Positions 9,055-17,607 of a stretch of 64,000 nucleotides of DNA are shown one piece after another (positions within the stretch are counted from its first letter, which is position 1; every line of letters starts with the position of its first letter). The notes beneath the pieces are model-generated. The model ran no database searches and was not told the origin of the DNA. It was given only the letters and a program-made list of their open reading frames with translations. The position numbers and the translations under genes were made by a program. The DNA comes from G965205525 sp965205525 (GTDB lineage Bacteria > Pseudomonadota > Gammaproteobacteria > JABABF01). Location: positions 930,001 to 994,000 of the forward strand of contig OZ242171.1 in the NCBI GenBank assembly GCA_965205525.1, in the 5' to 3' direction.

Positions 9055-9238
9055 ACTCTGATGGGGTGGCAGACTGAGGTGCCTGGGCCAGACGCTCTGC
9101 TGTCGGCCATAGTGCACATGCCGGGCACTGCGGCTGGCACGCCGCCGGTTGCCTCTTTAGGGCATGCGTGTAATATATTCCCCGAGCCAGCCGCCCCGCC
9201 TTTCTCTCGGAGCTTCTTCCCTAGACTTGGAGACCACC

Positions 9239-9718
9239 ATGGCAGAGATGAAAATTGATATCGGCATAGAGGAGCCTGCCCGCAGAGAAATCGCAGATGG
9301 CCTCTCCCGCCTGCTTGCAGACAGCTACTCCCTGTACTTGAAAACCCATAATTTCCACTGGAATGTGACCGGCCCCATGTTCGCCACCCTGCATCGGATC
9401 TTTGAGGAGGAATACACGGAGCTGGCAACAGCGGTGGACGAGATCGCCGAGCGCATCCGCGCTTTGGGCATGCCGGCCCCGGGCTCCTACAGTCAATTTG
9501 CCAAGCTCTCCTCTATTCCAGAGGAAACCGGCACGCCCAAAGCCCGGGAGATGCTGCGCCAGCTGGTCCAGGGGCAGGAGACCGTGGCGCGCACTGCCCG
9601 GGAGACCCTGCCCGTCGCCGATGGCGCCGGTGACCAGCCCTCTGCGGACCTGCTGACCCAGCGCATGCAGGTGCATGAAAAAAACGCATGGATGCTGCGC
9701 AGCCTGCTGGAGGAATAA
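9239..9718 (+). CDS. dps: Dps-family DNA-protecting ferritin
   Basis: Starvation and oxidative-stress protein that oxidises and stores iron as a dodecamer and may bind DNA. The 159-residue product has the Dps core [15 protein letters not shown] followed by [26 protein letters not shown], which supplies the inter-subunit ferroxidase His, Asp and Glu residues. The start at 9239 was chosen over an in-frame ATG at 9164 because the shorter form matches the family length. It lies 8 bp upstream of mltD on the same strand. Confidence 0.9.
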   Translation: MAEMKIDIGIEEPARREIADGLSRLLADSYSLYLKTHNFHWNVTGPMFATLHRIFEEEYTELATAVDEIAERIRALGMPAPGSYSQFAKLSSIPEETGTPKAREMLRQLVQGQETVARTARETLPVADGAGDQPSADLLTQRMQVHEKNAWMLRSLLEE

Positions 9719-9726
9719 GATAGATC

Positions 9727-11385
9727 ATGCCTTTAACCACCCGCCAGGGAGCAGCAGGAGGCGGGTCGCGCCGCTTCCGCAATATCGTCCGCTCCTCCTC
9801 CCTGCTGCCGCTGTGTGCAGCCCTCCTTCTCAGTGGCTGCGCCCAAATTTTCCCATCTTCTGCTGATTCTTCCACAGCTTCCGAGGCAGTTCTGCAGACC
9901 GCAGCCCAGAGTACAGGGGCTATCGCTGCGGAAGCCGTACAGCCCTCCCTCAGTGTTCGCCTGCGCCCGGCAAAGAGCATCTGGCCGCGCGTGCGGCGCG
10001 GGTTCCAGATGGATCTCAGCCATGTCAATGGCGAGGTGGAGCGTCTGCTCAAAATGTACGAGACGCACCCGGAGTATATCGGGCGCATGTTCCGCAATGC
10101 AGGGCGCTACCTCCATTACGTGGTGGAGGAGCTGGAAAAACGGGACATGCCTTTGGAGCTGGCGCTGCTGCCCATCGTAGAAAGCCTGTACGACCCCTTT
10201 GCCTATTCCCCTGGGCGCGCCTCTGGCATGTGGCAGTTTATACCCGGCACCGCACGCTTTTACGGCCTGCGGGAGGATTGGTGGTATGACGGACGGCGAG
10301 ATGTCCGCACCGCCACCGATGCTGCGCTGCGCTACCTGGAGGATCTGGCAGGCCATTCCGAAGGGGACTGGCTGCAGGCGCTGGCAGGCTACAACGCCGG
10401 CTGGGGCACCGTGTCCAAGGCCATTCGCCGCAACGAGCGCCAGGGCCGGCCGATAGATGCATTTTCTCTCAGCCTGCCGAAGGAGACGGAAGCCTACGTG
10501 CCCCGTCTCTGCGCGCTGGCACTGATCGTTGCCGACCCGGAAAAATACGGCATCACCCTGCCCAATATCCCAGATCGGCCTTATTTTGTGCCGGTGCACG
10601 TCGATTCCCAGATAGATCTGGCTCTGGCGGCAGAGCTGGCAGATGTGCCGATTGAAGAGATCTACCAGCTGAACCCGGGCTTCAGCCGCTGGGCCACGCC
10701 GCCCCAGGGGCCCCATGACCTGCTGCTGCCGGTGAAACAAGCGGCCCAGTTCAAGACACTGCTGGAGGAGCTGCCCCGCAAAGAGCGCCTGGGCTGGACC
10801 CGCTACACGGTGCAGAAAGGAGATTCTCTCAGCGGGCTGGCAGAGCGTTTCGGCAACGCTGAAAGCGCTTTGCGCCACTTGAATGACATCACGGACCCGA
10901 ATCGCATTCGCGTCGGGGACAGCCTGCTTATTCCCTCCGCCGCCTATCCGCCGGAGGCCTATGCTCTCAGCAAGGAGCAGCGGGCCCGCGCACAGCGGGA
11001 GAGCAGCCGCGGGCGCAAAAACGAGCGCCGCATTGAATACACGGTGCGCCCCGGAGACAGCCTGTGGAAGATCGCCCGCAGCTTTGGTATCCGCGGGTAC
11101 GGAAAAATTGCCACATGGAATGGCTTTTCCAACCTGGACCCCCTGCAGCCTGGTCAGGTTTTAGCGCTGTGGGTGCCTGTTTCCCAGAGCATTGCGAAGG
11201 TGCGAGAGCCGATCATTCGCACGGTGCGCTACCGGGTGCGGCCCGGGGATTCCCTGTCAAGGATTGCAGTTCGTTTCGGCGTGCAGACAAAAGACATCGT
11301 CCGCTGGAATTCCCTGTCCCTCAGCAGCTATATCCACCCAGGCCAAATCCTGATCCTGTATGTGGATGTGATCGCTGGCCGCTAG
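9727..11385 (+). CDS. mltD: Membrane-bound lytic murein transglycosylase D (lipoprotein)
   Basis: Cleaves peptidoglycan glycan strands at the outer membrane. A signal peptide ends in the lipobox LLSGC (Cys at about residue 38). A lytic transglycosylase domain follows, with the catalytic Glu in LPIVESLYDPFAYS and the motif GMWQFIPGTARFYGL. Three LysM domains (starting RYTVQKGDSLS, EYTVRPGDSLW and RYRVRPGDSLS) occupy the C-terminal third. At 552 residues it has one more LysM than the E. coli protein. It is the last core gene before the accessory island. Confidence 0.93.
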   Translation: MPLTTRQGAAGGGSRRFRNIVRSSSLLPLCAALLLSGCAQIFPSSADSSTASEAVLQTAAQSTGAIAAEAVQPSLSVRLRPAKSIWPRVRRGFQMDLSHVNGEVERLLKMYETHPEYIGRMFRNAGRYLHYVVEELEKRDMPLELALLPIVESLYDPFAYSPGRASGMWQFIPGTARFYGLREDWWYDGRRDVRTATDAALRYLEDLAGHSEGDWLQALAGYNAGWGTVSKAIRRNERQGRPIDAFSLSLPKETEAYVPRLCALALIVADPEKYGITLPNIPDRPYFVPVHVDSQIDLALAAELADVPIEEIYQLNPGFSRWATPPQGPHDLLLPVKQAAQFKTLLEELPRKERLGWTRYTVQKGDSLSGLAERFGNAESALRHLNDITDPNRIRVGDSLLIPSAAYPPEAYALSKEQRARAQRESSRGRKNERRIEYTVRPGDSLWKIARSFGIRGYGKIATWNGFSNLDPLQPGQVLALWVPVSQSIAKVREPIIRTVRYRVRPGDSLSRIAVRFGVQTKDIVRWNSLSLSSYIHPGQILILYVDVIAGR

Positions 11386-11518
11386 CATTGTCCCGGCAGG
11401 CCAGCCGTCATAAAAAGACAGCCCAGGCCAAACAGGAAAAGTATGGCAAGCTCTTTCAACCTGTGCATTGTAAAATCTTGGCTTTAATTAAACCCGGCTG
11501 CGGAAAAACTTTAAGAAC
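11386..11518. other. Left edge of the accessory island
   Basis: Composition shifts here from GC-rich (mltD side) to AT-rich (from about 11460). No tRNA, integrase or repeat matching the other end of the island (29090) was found. AT-rich elements such as TTTAATTAA (11482-11491) may belong to the promoter of the operon that follows, but no convincing -35/-10 pair is visible. Confidence 0.5.
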
Positions 11519-12673
11519 ATGATTAGAAGCGAAGCGGAATTGGCATTAAGGAGGGAAGTAGAAAAAAACCTTATTGGTCAAGGATACCGTATCAAAAATG
11601 ATCTAATTCATTTTAATGAAAAGGACAGAAAGGAAATACGAGGTTTGCACAAGATTTCGCGAGCAGAAAGAATCAAGGAGAATATTGATTTTATACAATC
11701 TTTCATGCCCGATGCGGTAGCGCATATTCGTGACCGTTCAGACATAGAAATTTCAAAGATAGCACCAAGGCTAATAGAGGTAAAACCGAAATCCAAGGAA
11801 TCAAGGTTATTTCGCTGGTGGAATCTGGCCTGGTGGAGTCTCCCTCACGAGAAAGCTTACGGAAGACAGATGAGGTTCATCGTGTGGGACGACCATCACG
11901 ATTCCCCTATCGGTCTGATAGGATTACAAAGCCCGCTTCTTTCTTGGAGCGTCAGAGACGCGCGCCTTGGCATAACCCCTGAGAAAAGAGACTATTGGGT
12001 CAATCAGTCATTGTCCGCACAAAGATTAGGGGCGCTTCCACCATATAATGAATGCTTGTGCGGAAAATTAGTTGCATTGCTGATGATGTCTGATGAAGTA
12101 AGAAATGCCTTCAAGAAAAAGTACCATAAAAGAAAAACATTGCTTTTGAATAGAACTTTGCCTGCGAATCTTCTTTTCATCACTACCACAGGAGCATATG
12201 GGAAAAGCAGTGTTTATAACCGCCTCAAGTTTAACGATGAAAAACTATGTGAGTTCATCGGCCACACAAGCGGACATGGCACTTTTCACATATCAAATAC
12301 GCTTTACGAAAGTTTTATCAGTTACCTAAAAGATAAAGACTATAAAGCCGCAAGATCGTATGGCAATGGCCCATCCATGAAAATGAAAAATATAGACCAA
12401 GTTCTGAAACTACTTGGTTTTAAGCAAGGCTGTGAACACGGGATAAAAAGAGCTGTTTACCTATTTCCTTTCGTTAAGAATCTAGAATCCTTAGTGAAAG
12501 AAGAAAAGAAAAGGCCTGTTTGGTATAGGCGGAGTGTAGATGAATTGACAAGCTACTGGAAAGAAAGATGGGCTCCTAAAAGAGAAAAAGAGGGTGAAAA
12601 TCCTTTCCGGAGGGGAAAATATCTCAAGGAATTGACCGCCGATTTAATAAATTGTGAAAACCATTTTAAATAA
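11519..12673 (+). CDS. DUF4338 family protein, DruA-type
   Basis: A 384-residue protein of the DUF4338 family, whose best-known member is DruA of the Druantia anti-phage system. The recognisable core is GRQMRFIVWDDHH (115-127), IGLIGLQSP (131-139) and the helix RLGALPPYNECLCGKLVALL (169-188), followed by TTGAYGKSSVYNRLK. The biochemical activity of the family is not established; some members look transposase-associated. It is the first gene of a three-gene operon: 11 bp separate it from a nuclease gene, which is 11 bp from an ATPase gene. AT-rich codons contrast with mltD upstream. No DruB-DruE homologue is nearby, so this is not a classical Druantia locus. Confidence 0.75.
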   Translation: MIRSEAELALRREVEKNLIGQGYRIKNDLIHFNEKDRKEIRGLHKISRAERIKENIDFIQSFMPDAVAHIRDRSDIEISKIAPRLIEVKPKSKESRLFRWWNLAWWSLPHEKAYGRQMRFIVWDDHHDSPIGLIGLQSPLLSWSVRDARLGITPEKRDYWVNQSLSAQRLGALPPYNECLCGKLVALLMMSDEVRNAFKKKYHKRKTLLLNRTLPANLLFITTTGAYGKSSVYNRLKFNDEKLCEFIGHTSGHGTFHISNTLYESFISYLKDKDYKAARSYGNGPSMKMKNIDQVLKLLGFKQGCEHGIKRAVYLFPFVKNLESLVKEEKKRPVWYRRSVDELTSYWKERWAPKREKEGENPFRRGKYLKELTADLINCENHFK

Positions 12674-12684
12674 AAGTTTTTGAT

Positions 12685-13869
12685 ATGGATAATACTAAAA
12701 GCTATGCATATTTGCCGGAGGATCTGTTACTGCAGATGCTTGAGAAGGCCCCGCAAACTGCAGACAAATTAGCCGACACAATTAGAGTTAATGAGTCCGA
12801 AGTAGATGAAGCGAGGACTATTCTTGAGGAAAACAAATTCATTAGAACCTGCCAAGAAGGTAATTTCACTGAATCAATTATGGCAGCTGACGGAGCCAAC
12901 ATCATTGAACATAAAGCTAGTGCTGACATTCTTTTAGCAATTGCAGTTGGGGTAGACGGCTTATCAAAAGAGCATTCAACCACTTGGCCCAGAGAATCAA
13001 AACAATATCAGCAATGGCAAGAGACCTTACCGCATCATGTTGCCAATACAAGGTTGACACAGGGGGTAATGTTTCTGATGGAATTAAGTATTTTAGCTGA
13101 AGCAGATAGAGAAATCAGGATCATGGATGGTTCACATTTAACTTCTATTCTAAAGTTAAACAGCCTGTTAAGCGCTAAAGATGAAGATCAAGCAGACAAA
13201 CCATATGTTGATGCGTTGTCAAACTTTTTATATGAAAATTATCAGAAAGTTATCCCCGATATACCTGACATTATACAAAGCGCGTTTTCTCAAGAATCAA
13301 TAATTGGCCTGACAAAATATTCTTCGTCTAGAGAAATCATTGATTCTCAATTGAAACCCTTGTCAATCATAGCAGATGATAAAGTCTTCATGTCTACGCT
13401 ATTGAAAGAAAACGAATATACGGAACCGATCCCTGTAGGTCAATCTGACCGCGATAAAAAAATATGGGAAGCTATTCACATAAAATGTAATTTGCCAATT
13501 ACAGAAGTTGATATACAAGAATTTAGCAATCAATTAGAGAATGCAATTTCTAAATTTAAAATTACTGATACTCATGAGTCGGAATTATATTTTAGTTATT
13601 ACAAACCTTTAGAGAATATGATGGCTCACAGATTAGAAATCAAGAAAGGTGTTGCAGAAGACAAAGAAAAATTAGAGTATTTTCTTAGAAGTTTGAAAAA
13701 ACAGATTATTTCCCCGGAAATTAGAGAGCCCTATCCGCAGTTTTTAGCAGATATAATCGTCAAAAATATCTATTTTGGAATGGAGGCAGTAAATCAAGCT
13801 ATTTTTAATCGTCCTGTTTTAAATACCGAAAAAAACTTTGATCTTATACTTCCATATCGCACAAGCTAA
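12685..13869 (+). CDS. nurA: NurA-like nuclease with N-terminal winged-helix segment
   Basis: A 394-residue protein whose middle matches the NurA pattern: motif I MAADGANIIEHKASADILLAIAV (Asp69), an acidic residue in LMELSILAEA (Glu133) and motif III IRIMDGSHL (Asp148). These would form an RNase H-like Mn2+-dependent nuclease site. The C-terminal EPYPQFLADIIVKNI is also typical of NurA. Residues 8-55 look like a winged helix. NurA normally works with the HerA ATPase, and a HerA homologue follows 11 bp downstream, which supports the call. Overall similarity is weak, so the assignment rests on motif order, size and neighbour. Confidence 0.65.
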   Translation: MDNTKSYAYLPEDLLLQMLEKAPQTADKLADTIRVNESEVDEARTILEENKFIRTCQEGNFTESIMAADGANIIEHKASADILLAIAVGVDGLSKEHSTTWPRESKQYQQWQETLPHHVANTRLTQGVMFLMELSILAEADREIRIMDGSHLTSILKLNSLLSAKDEDQADKPYVDALSNFLYENYQKVIPDIPDIIQSAFSQESIIGLTKYSSSREIIDSQLKPLSIIADDKVFMSTLLKENEYTEPIPVGQSDRDKKIWEAIHIKCNLPITEVDIQEFSNQLENAISKFKITDTHESELYFSYYKPLENMMAHRLEIKKGVAEDKEKLEYFLRSLKKQIISPEIREPYPQFLADIIVKNIYFGMEAVNQAIFNRPVLNTEKNFDLILPYRTS

Positions 13870-13880
13870 AGAGAAATGCA

Positions 13881-15647
13881 ATGTCAGAATCCAAATCTAT
13901 AAATGAGTTGTTAGAAGCCGATAAAAAATCGGTTGGCGCAGTTGGGTCTCCAAGTGATACTTTTGAAGCCACCGTTGATATACTCGAGATTAGTGAAAAG
14001 AACAAATTACTAGGTGAGCTGGTTTGTTTTTCCGTAGAAGAAGGCGATGGGAGAGTTTTGGTTTTGGGGCAGATTACAGAAGTTAAAACTGAAAATAGAT
14101 GGCACGAAGAACCTTCTTTCAAGGGAATTATTAAAAGGCATGGGCGCCTGCCCAATTTGAGCAGTGTGGCAGATAATCGGATTGCAAAAATTAATGTACA
14201 GTCAAGCTTTCAAATGCCAAGTGAGCATTCAGAAAACCAAGACTATGAGCCTCACAAATTGGCAAATTCGCCTTCAACCGGTGTGCCGGTAAAGAAAATA
14301 AGCAATAAAATCATGAATAAGCTTATGGAGCAATACAGTAACCTTGTTTGCCTTGGGACTGCATACGATACTGAGGTTAATGTCCCATTTTGGTTTAAGC
14401 ATTTTGGCAAACCTGATCAAGATGGAGTTGGAGAAGCTTATCATATTGGCGTTTTTGGGCGAACTGGGTCGGGCAAGACAACAACAGCCGCCAATATGAT
14501 TTTAGGTTATGCACGGAACAGCGAACATATGAGTATTTTAATTCTTGACCCGCAGGAACAATTTTACGAAGATAATAATGTTCTGCCTGAAGGAAACTTT
14601 GAAGAAAAAATAAAAGAATATGGAATGAAATACGATAAATATAAAGTGCCTGAAGAAATTGCACTGCCTGATGATGCAAAACTTTTTAGTGAACTCTTAT
14701 TAAATTATGGTTTCATCAAAGAGGCTTTTGATATTCTAAGCAAAGATAAACTTGAAGAAATGAGAGGCGCCATAGAAAGGTACATTGACACACGAATAGA
14801 GAAAAAGGAAAGCTTTAAAATTTCTTCTAGCCCTAGAGAACTTCTTTCCGATATGCTTAGTTATTTTCTTAATGAAAATAATGAAAAAACAAGGGAACCC
14901 TTAAAAAGGGTTTATGTCCAGAAAGCTAAAATAGAAGAAATCAAAGAAAACATAAAGGACACATTAGCATCAGAAGATAAAGCAAAAAATATTTGGAATA
15001 ATGTGTGTTCGTTATTCTCAGAAAAAGGAAAGATTCCTCTTAGAACTATAATCAGTGAAGTGGTTGAAAAGAAGGGCAATACTATTATTTTGAATATCTC
15101 TGGGAGGGGGGCTCTAAGGGGAATGGATGACTTGCAAGCACTATATGTAAAGCTTATTGAAGATGCGGTTAAGGAAAAAGGAGCAGAGCTATATGCTAAA
15201 GGAGAACAAGCAAATTGCTTGGTCGTTTTAGACGAAGCACATCGGTTTATTAGCACACATGCTACTTACGACGAAAAGATAAAACAGCTAACCATGAGTA
15301 TTATCGATGCTGTTCGTACAACACGAAAATATGGAATTGGATATATGTTCATTACACAGACGATCGAGTCTCTTCACGAAGAAATTAGACAGCAAACCAG
15401 GATATTTTCCTTTGGCTACGGTCTTACTAGTGGTTCGGAATTTAAAAAAATCAAAGACATCATCAATGATGATGCAGGAGCAAAATTTTATCGCTCATTT
15501 ATAGATCCCTCAAGCAATAAAAAATATCCTTTTATGTTTTACGGCCCTATTTCACCACTATCTTTCACGGGAGCACCTCTTTTCTTAGAAATGAAAGAAG
15601 AGATTTCTGATTTTCCAATGCCGACGGTGTCGGCGGGCGCCGATTGA
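13881..15647 (+). CDS. herA: HerA-like DNA-translocating ATPase
   Basis: A 588-residue ATPase of the HerA/FtsK class. An N-terminal HAS-barrel-like region (about 25-110) precedes Walker A GRTGSGKT (193-200), a Walker B LVVLDEAHR (447-455) and arginines in DAVRTTRKYGIGYMF that fit an arginine finger and sensor. HerA forms hexamers that pump DNA into the associated NurA nuclease. The partner nurA-like gene is directly upstream and the DUF4338 gene before that. The last dozen codons become GC-rich, suggesting that the 3' end lies at a junction. The long segment between Walker A and B (about 230-400) is an insertion relative to minimal HerA. Confidence 0.82.
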   Translation: MSESKSINELLEADKKSVGAVGSPSDTFEATVDILEISEKNKLLGELVCFSVEEGDGRVLVLGQITEVKTENRWHEEPSFKGIIKRHGRLPNLSSVADNRIAKINVQSSFQMPSEHSENQDYEPHKLANSPSTGVPVKKISNKIMNKLMEQYSNLVCLGTAYDTEVNVPFWFKHFGKPDQDGVGEAYHIGVFGRTGSGKTTTAANMILGYARNSEHMSILILDPQEQFYEDNNVLPEGNFEEKIKEYGMKYDKYKVPEEIALPDDAKLFSELLLNYGFIKEAFDILSKDKLEEMRGAIERYIDTRIEKKESFKISSSPRELLSDMLSYFLNENNEKTREPLKRVYVQKAKIEEIKENIKDTLASEDKAKNIWNNVCSLFSEKGKIPLRTIISEVVEKKGNTIILNISGRGALRGMDDLQALYVKLIEDAVKEKGAELYAKGEQANCLVVLDEAHRFISTHATYDEKIKQLTMSIIDAVRTTRKYGIGYMFITQTIESLHEEIRQQTRIFSFGYGLTSGSEFKKIKDIINDDAGAKFYRSFIDPSSNKKYPFMFYGPISPLSFTGAPLFLEMKEEISDFPMPTVSAGAD

Positions 15648-16022
15648 CCAGTCAAACAGGGCGATTGACATGCTTGCGAAGCGAATAGCACGGCTAATTC
15701 ATGTGCGTCGGTTTATCGGCATGATGCCAAACCTGCGCAGCCGCAGTTGTAGCCGCGCCACCCTGCGATACCTTTGGGTCAGTCGTCGCACCCCTACCCT
15801 TCTACCCTACCGGTAGCGGCAAGCCCTCAGGTAGACCAAGGACGACACAGCGGCTTTGACCCCTGCAAACGCCGCCAGCCTCTGGCCACTGTATAGGCTC
15901 AGAAGCATATGGCACTCCTCGACCGAGGATGCCTTCAAAATCACCTTTGCCAAGTGCCTGAAACCCTCAGTTTGCGTCAGGAAATTTCTGTGCGTAACTC
16001 CGACAGACGGCCCTGTCTCTGT
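15648..16022. other. GC-richer spacer between the two defence modules, no gene recognised
   Basis: The 375 bp between the convergent herA and hsdM genes are clearly more GC-rich than herA itself. Reading the minus strand gives short fragments such as HLAKVILKASSVEECHMLLSL and LRRFGIMPINRR interrupted by stops, suggesting decayed coding sequence, but no family could be recognised. No inverted repeat ends, tRNA or clear terminator were found. Confidence 0.5.
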
Positions 16023-17501
16023 TCAACCACCGTCGCCCGACAGCACACCTTCAACAGACCGAAACTCTTCAAGCGCTACTTCCAGTTGCTCGACAATCTC
16101 CGCTGCCAGAACCTCCGGGGGCGGCAGGTTCTCCGTATCTTCCAGCGAGTCGTCCTTGAGCCAGAATATATCCAGATTGGTTTTGTCTCTGGCTATCAAT
16201 TCCTTGTAGCTGTAAGCTCGCCACCGCCCCTGAGGTTTATCCTCAGACCAGGTGGCCTTGCGCTTTCTGCGGTCTTTCGGCTTGTATAACGCAATAAACT
16301 TATCAAAATCTCTTTTCACCAGCCGCTTGGTCTTGAGGGTCTTGTGTACATTGGTGCGGAAATCGTAAATCCACAGCTTCCGGGTCCAAGCGGTTTTGGA
16401 GGCGGGCTTGGCATCAAAGAAAATGACATTTGCCTTGACGCCCTGGGCATAGAAGATGCCGGTGGGCAGGCGCAGCAGGGTGTGAAGGTCGGTGCGTTCC
16501 AGCATGGCTTTGCGCACGGTTTCACCGGCACCGCCTTCAAAAAGGACATTATCGGGCACCACCATGGCGGCCTTGCCATCAATCTTGAGCAGGTTGGCGA
16601 TGTGCTGCACAAAGTTAAGCTGCTTGTTTGAGGTGGTGGCCCAAAAGTCTGCGCGCTCAATGGTGAGCTTTTCCTGTTCCTGTTTGCCGGTCTTCTGGTT
16701 GATGACGGTCACAGAGCTTTTCTTGCCGAAGGGCGGATTGGCCAGCACCATATCAACCTTGTCATCGCCGACTTCCTTGGCCAGCGCATCGTTGAGAGTG
16801 ATCGGACATTTATCGCCGCCGATACCGTGCAGGTACAGGTTCATCGCGCACAGGCGCACCACGCTATCGACAATATCGGTGCCGCGTAAAGCAGACTCTT
16901 TGAGATGGCGGCGTTCTTTCCTGGACAGGGTCGGGCTGGCAGCCATGTAATCGTGAGCGGCCAGCAGAAAGCCGCCGGTCCCGCAGGCAGGGTCGGCAAC
17001 GGTGTCAGCGGGTTTGGGCTGCATCACTTCCACTATTGCCTGAATGAGCGGGCGGGGGGTGAAGTATTGCCCGGCGCCGCCTTTTACATCCTGAGCATTG
17101 CGCTCCAGCAAACCCTCATAGATATCGCCCTTTACATCAGCTGGCAGAGTGGACCACTGCTCCTTCTCAATCATCTTGATCAGGCGTTCGAGTTTGGCCG
17201 GGTCTTGAATCTTGTTCTGTGCCTTGCGGAAGATGGCGCCCAGCATGCCGCCTTTCTTACCGAGGTTTTCCAAGGTATGGCGGTATTGCAGTTCCAGATC
17301 ATCTCCATCCAGCTTGACCAGTCTGGCCCAGGAGTATTTATCAGGCACTTTGACTTGCTGGCCGCCCTGCTCGCGCTCGTCGGCCATTTTGAGGAAGATC
17401 AGGTAGGTGATTTGTTCGACGTAGTCGCCGTAGCTAACACCGTCGTCTCGGAGGACGTGGGCGTAGTTCCAGACTTTGCTGGTTATTTCTTCAGATGACA
17501 T
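16023..17501 (-). CDS. hsdM: Type I restriction-modification DNA methyltransferase subunit
   Basis: N6-adenine methyltransferase subunit of a type I system. The 492-residue protein has the HsdM N-terminal helical domain (1-140), FTPRPLIQAIVEVM, the AdoMet motif I DPACGTGGFLL (170-180) and catalytic motif IV NPPF (255-258). It is the last gene of the minus-strand operon hsdR-hsdS-ATPase-hsdM and is separated from the ATPase gene by about 106 bp of very AT-rich DNA that could hold its own promoter. Two decayed copies of its 5' part occur upstream (24605-24800 and 25790-26045). It converges on the HerA operon. Confidence 0.95.
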   Translation of the reverse strand: MSSEEITSKVWNYAHVLRDDGVSYGDYVEQITYLIFLKMADEREQGGQQVKVPDKYSWARLVKLDGDDLELQYRHTLENLGKKGGMLGAIFRKAQNKIQDPAKLERLIKMIEKEQWSTLPADVKGDIYEGLLERNAQDVKGGAGQYFTPRPLIQAIVEVMQPKPADTVADPACGTGGFLLAAHDYMAASPTLSRKERRHLKESALRGTDIVDSVVRLCAMNLYLHGIGGDKCPITLNDALAKEVGDDKVDMVLANPPFGKKSSVTVINQKTGKQEQEKLTIERADFWATTSNKQLNFVQHIANLLKIDGKAAMVVPDNVLFEGGAGETVRKAMLERTDLHTLLRLPTGIFYAQGVKANVIFFDAKPASKTAWTRKLWIYDFRTNVHKTLKTKRLVKRDFDKFIALYKPKDRRKRKATWSEDKPQGRWRAYSYKELIARDKTNLDIFWLKDDSLEDTENLPPPEVLAAEIVEQLEVALEEFRSVEGVLSGDGG

Positions 17502-17607
17502 GCTTATCTGCTGCCTATCTCTTGGCCCACCTGTTCAAACCATGTTTGATTCATTTCAAATTTTATATGATATAGATCATCAGCTTAAAATACTTCATTG
17601 CTATAGT

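Noticed and set aside
11519..15647. Classical Druantia system
   Set aside because: Only the DUF4338 component is present; the large DruE helicase and DruB-D or DruM/F/G/H are absent.
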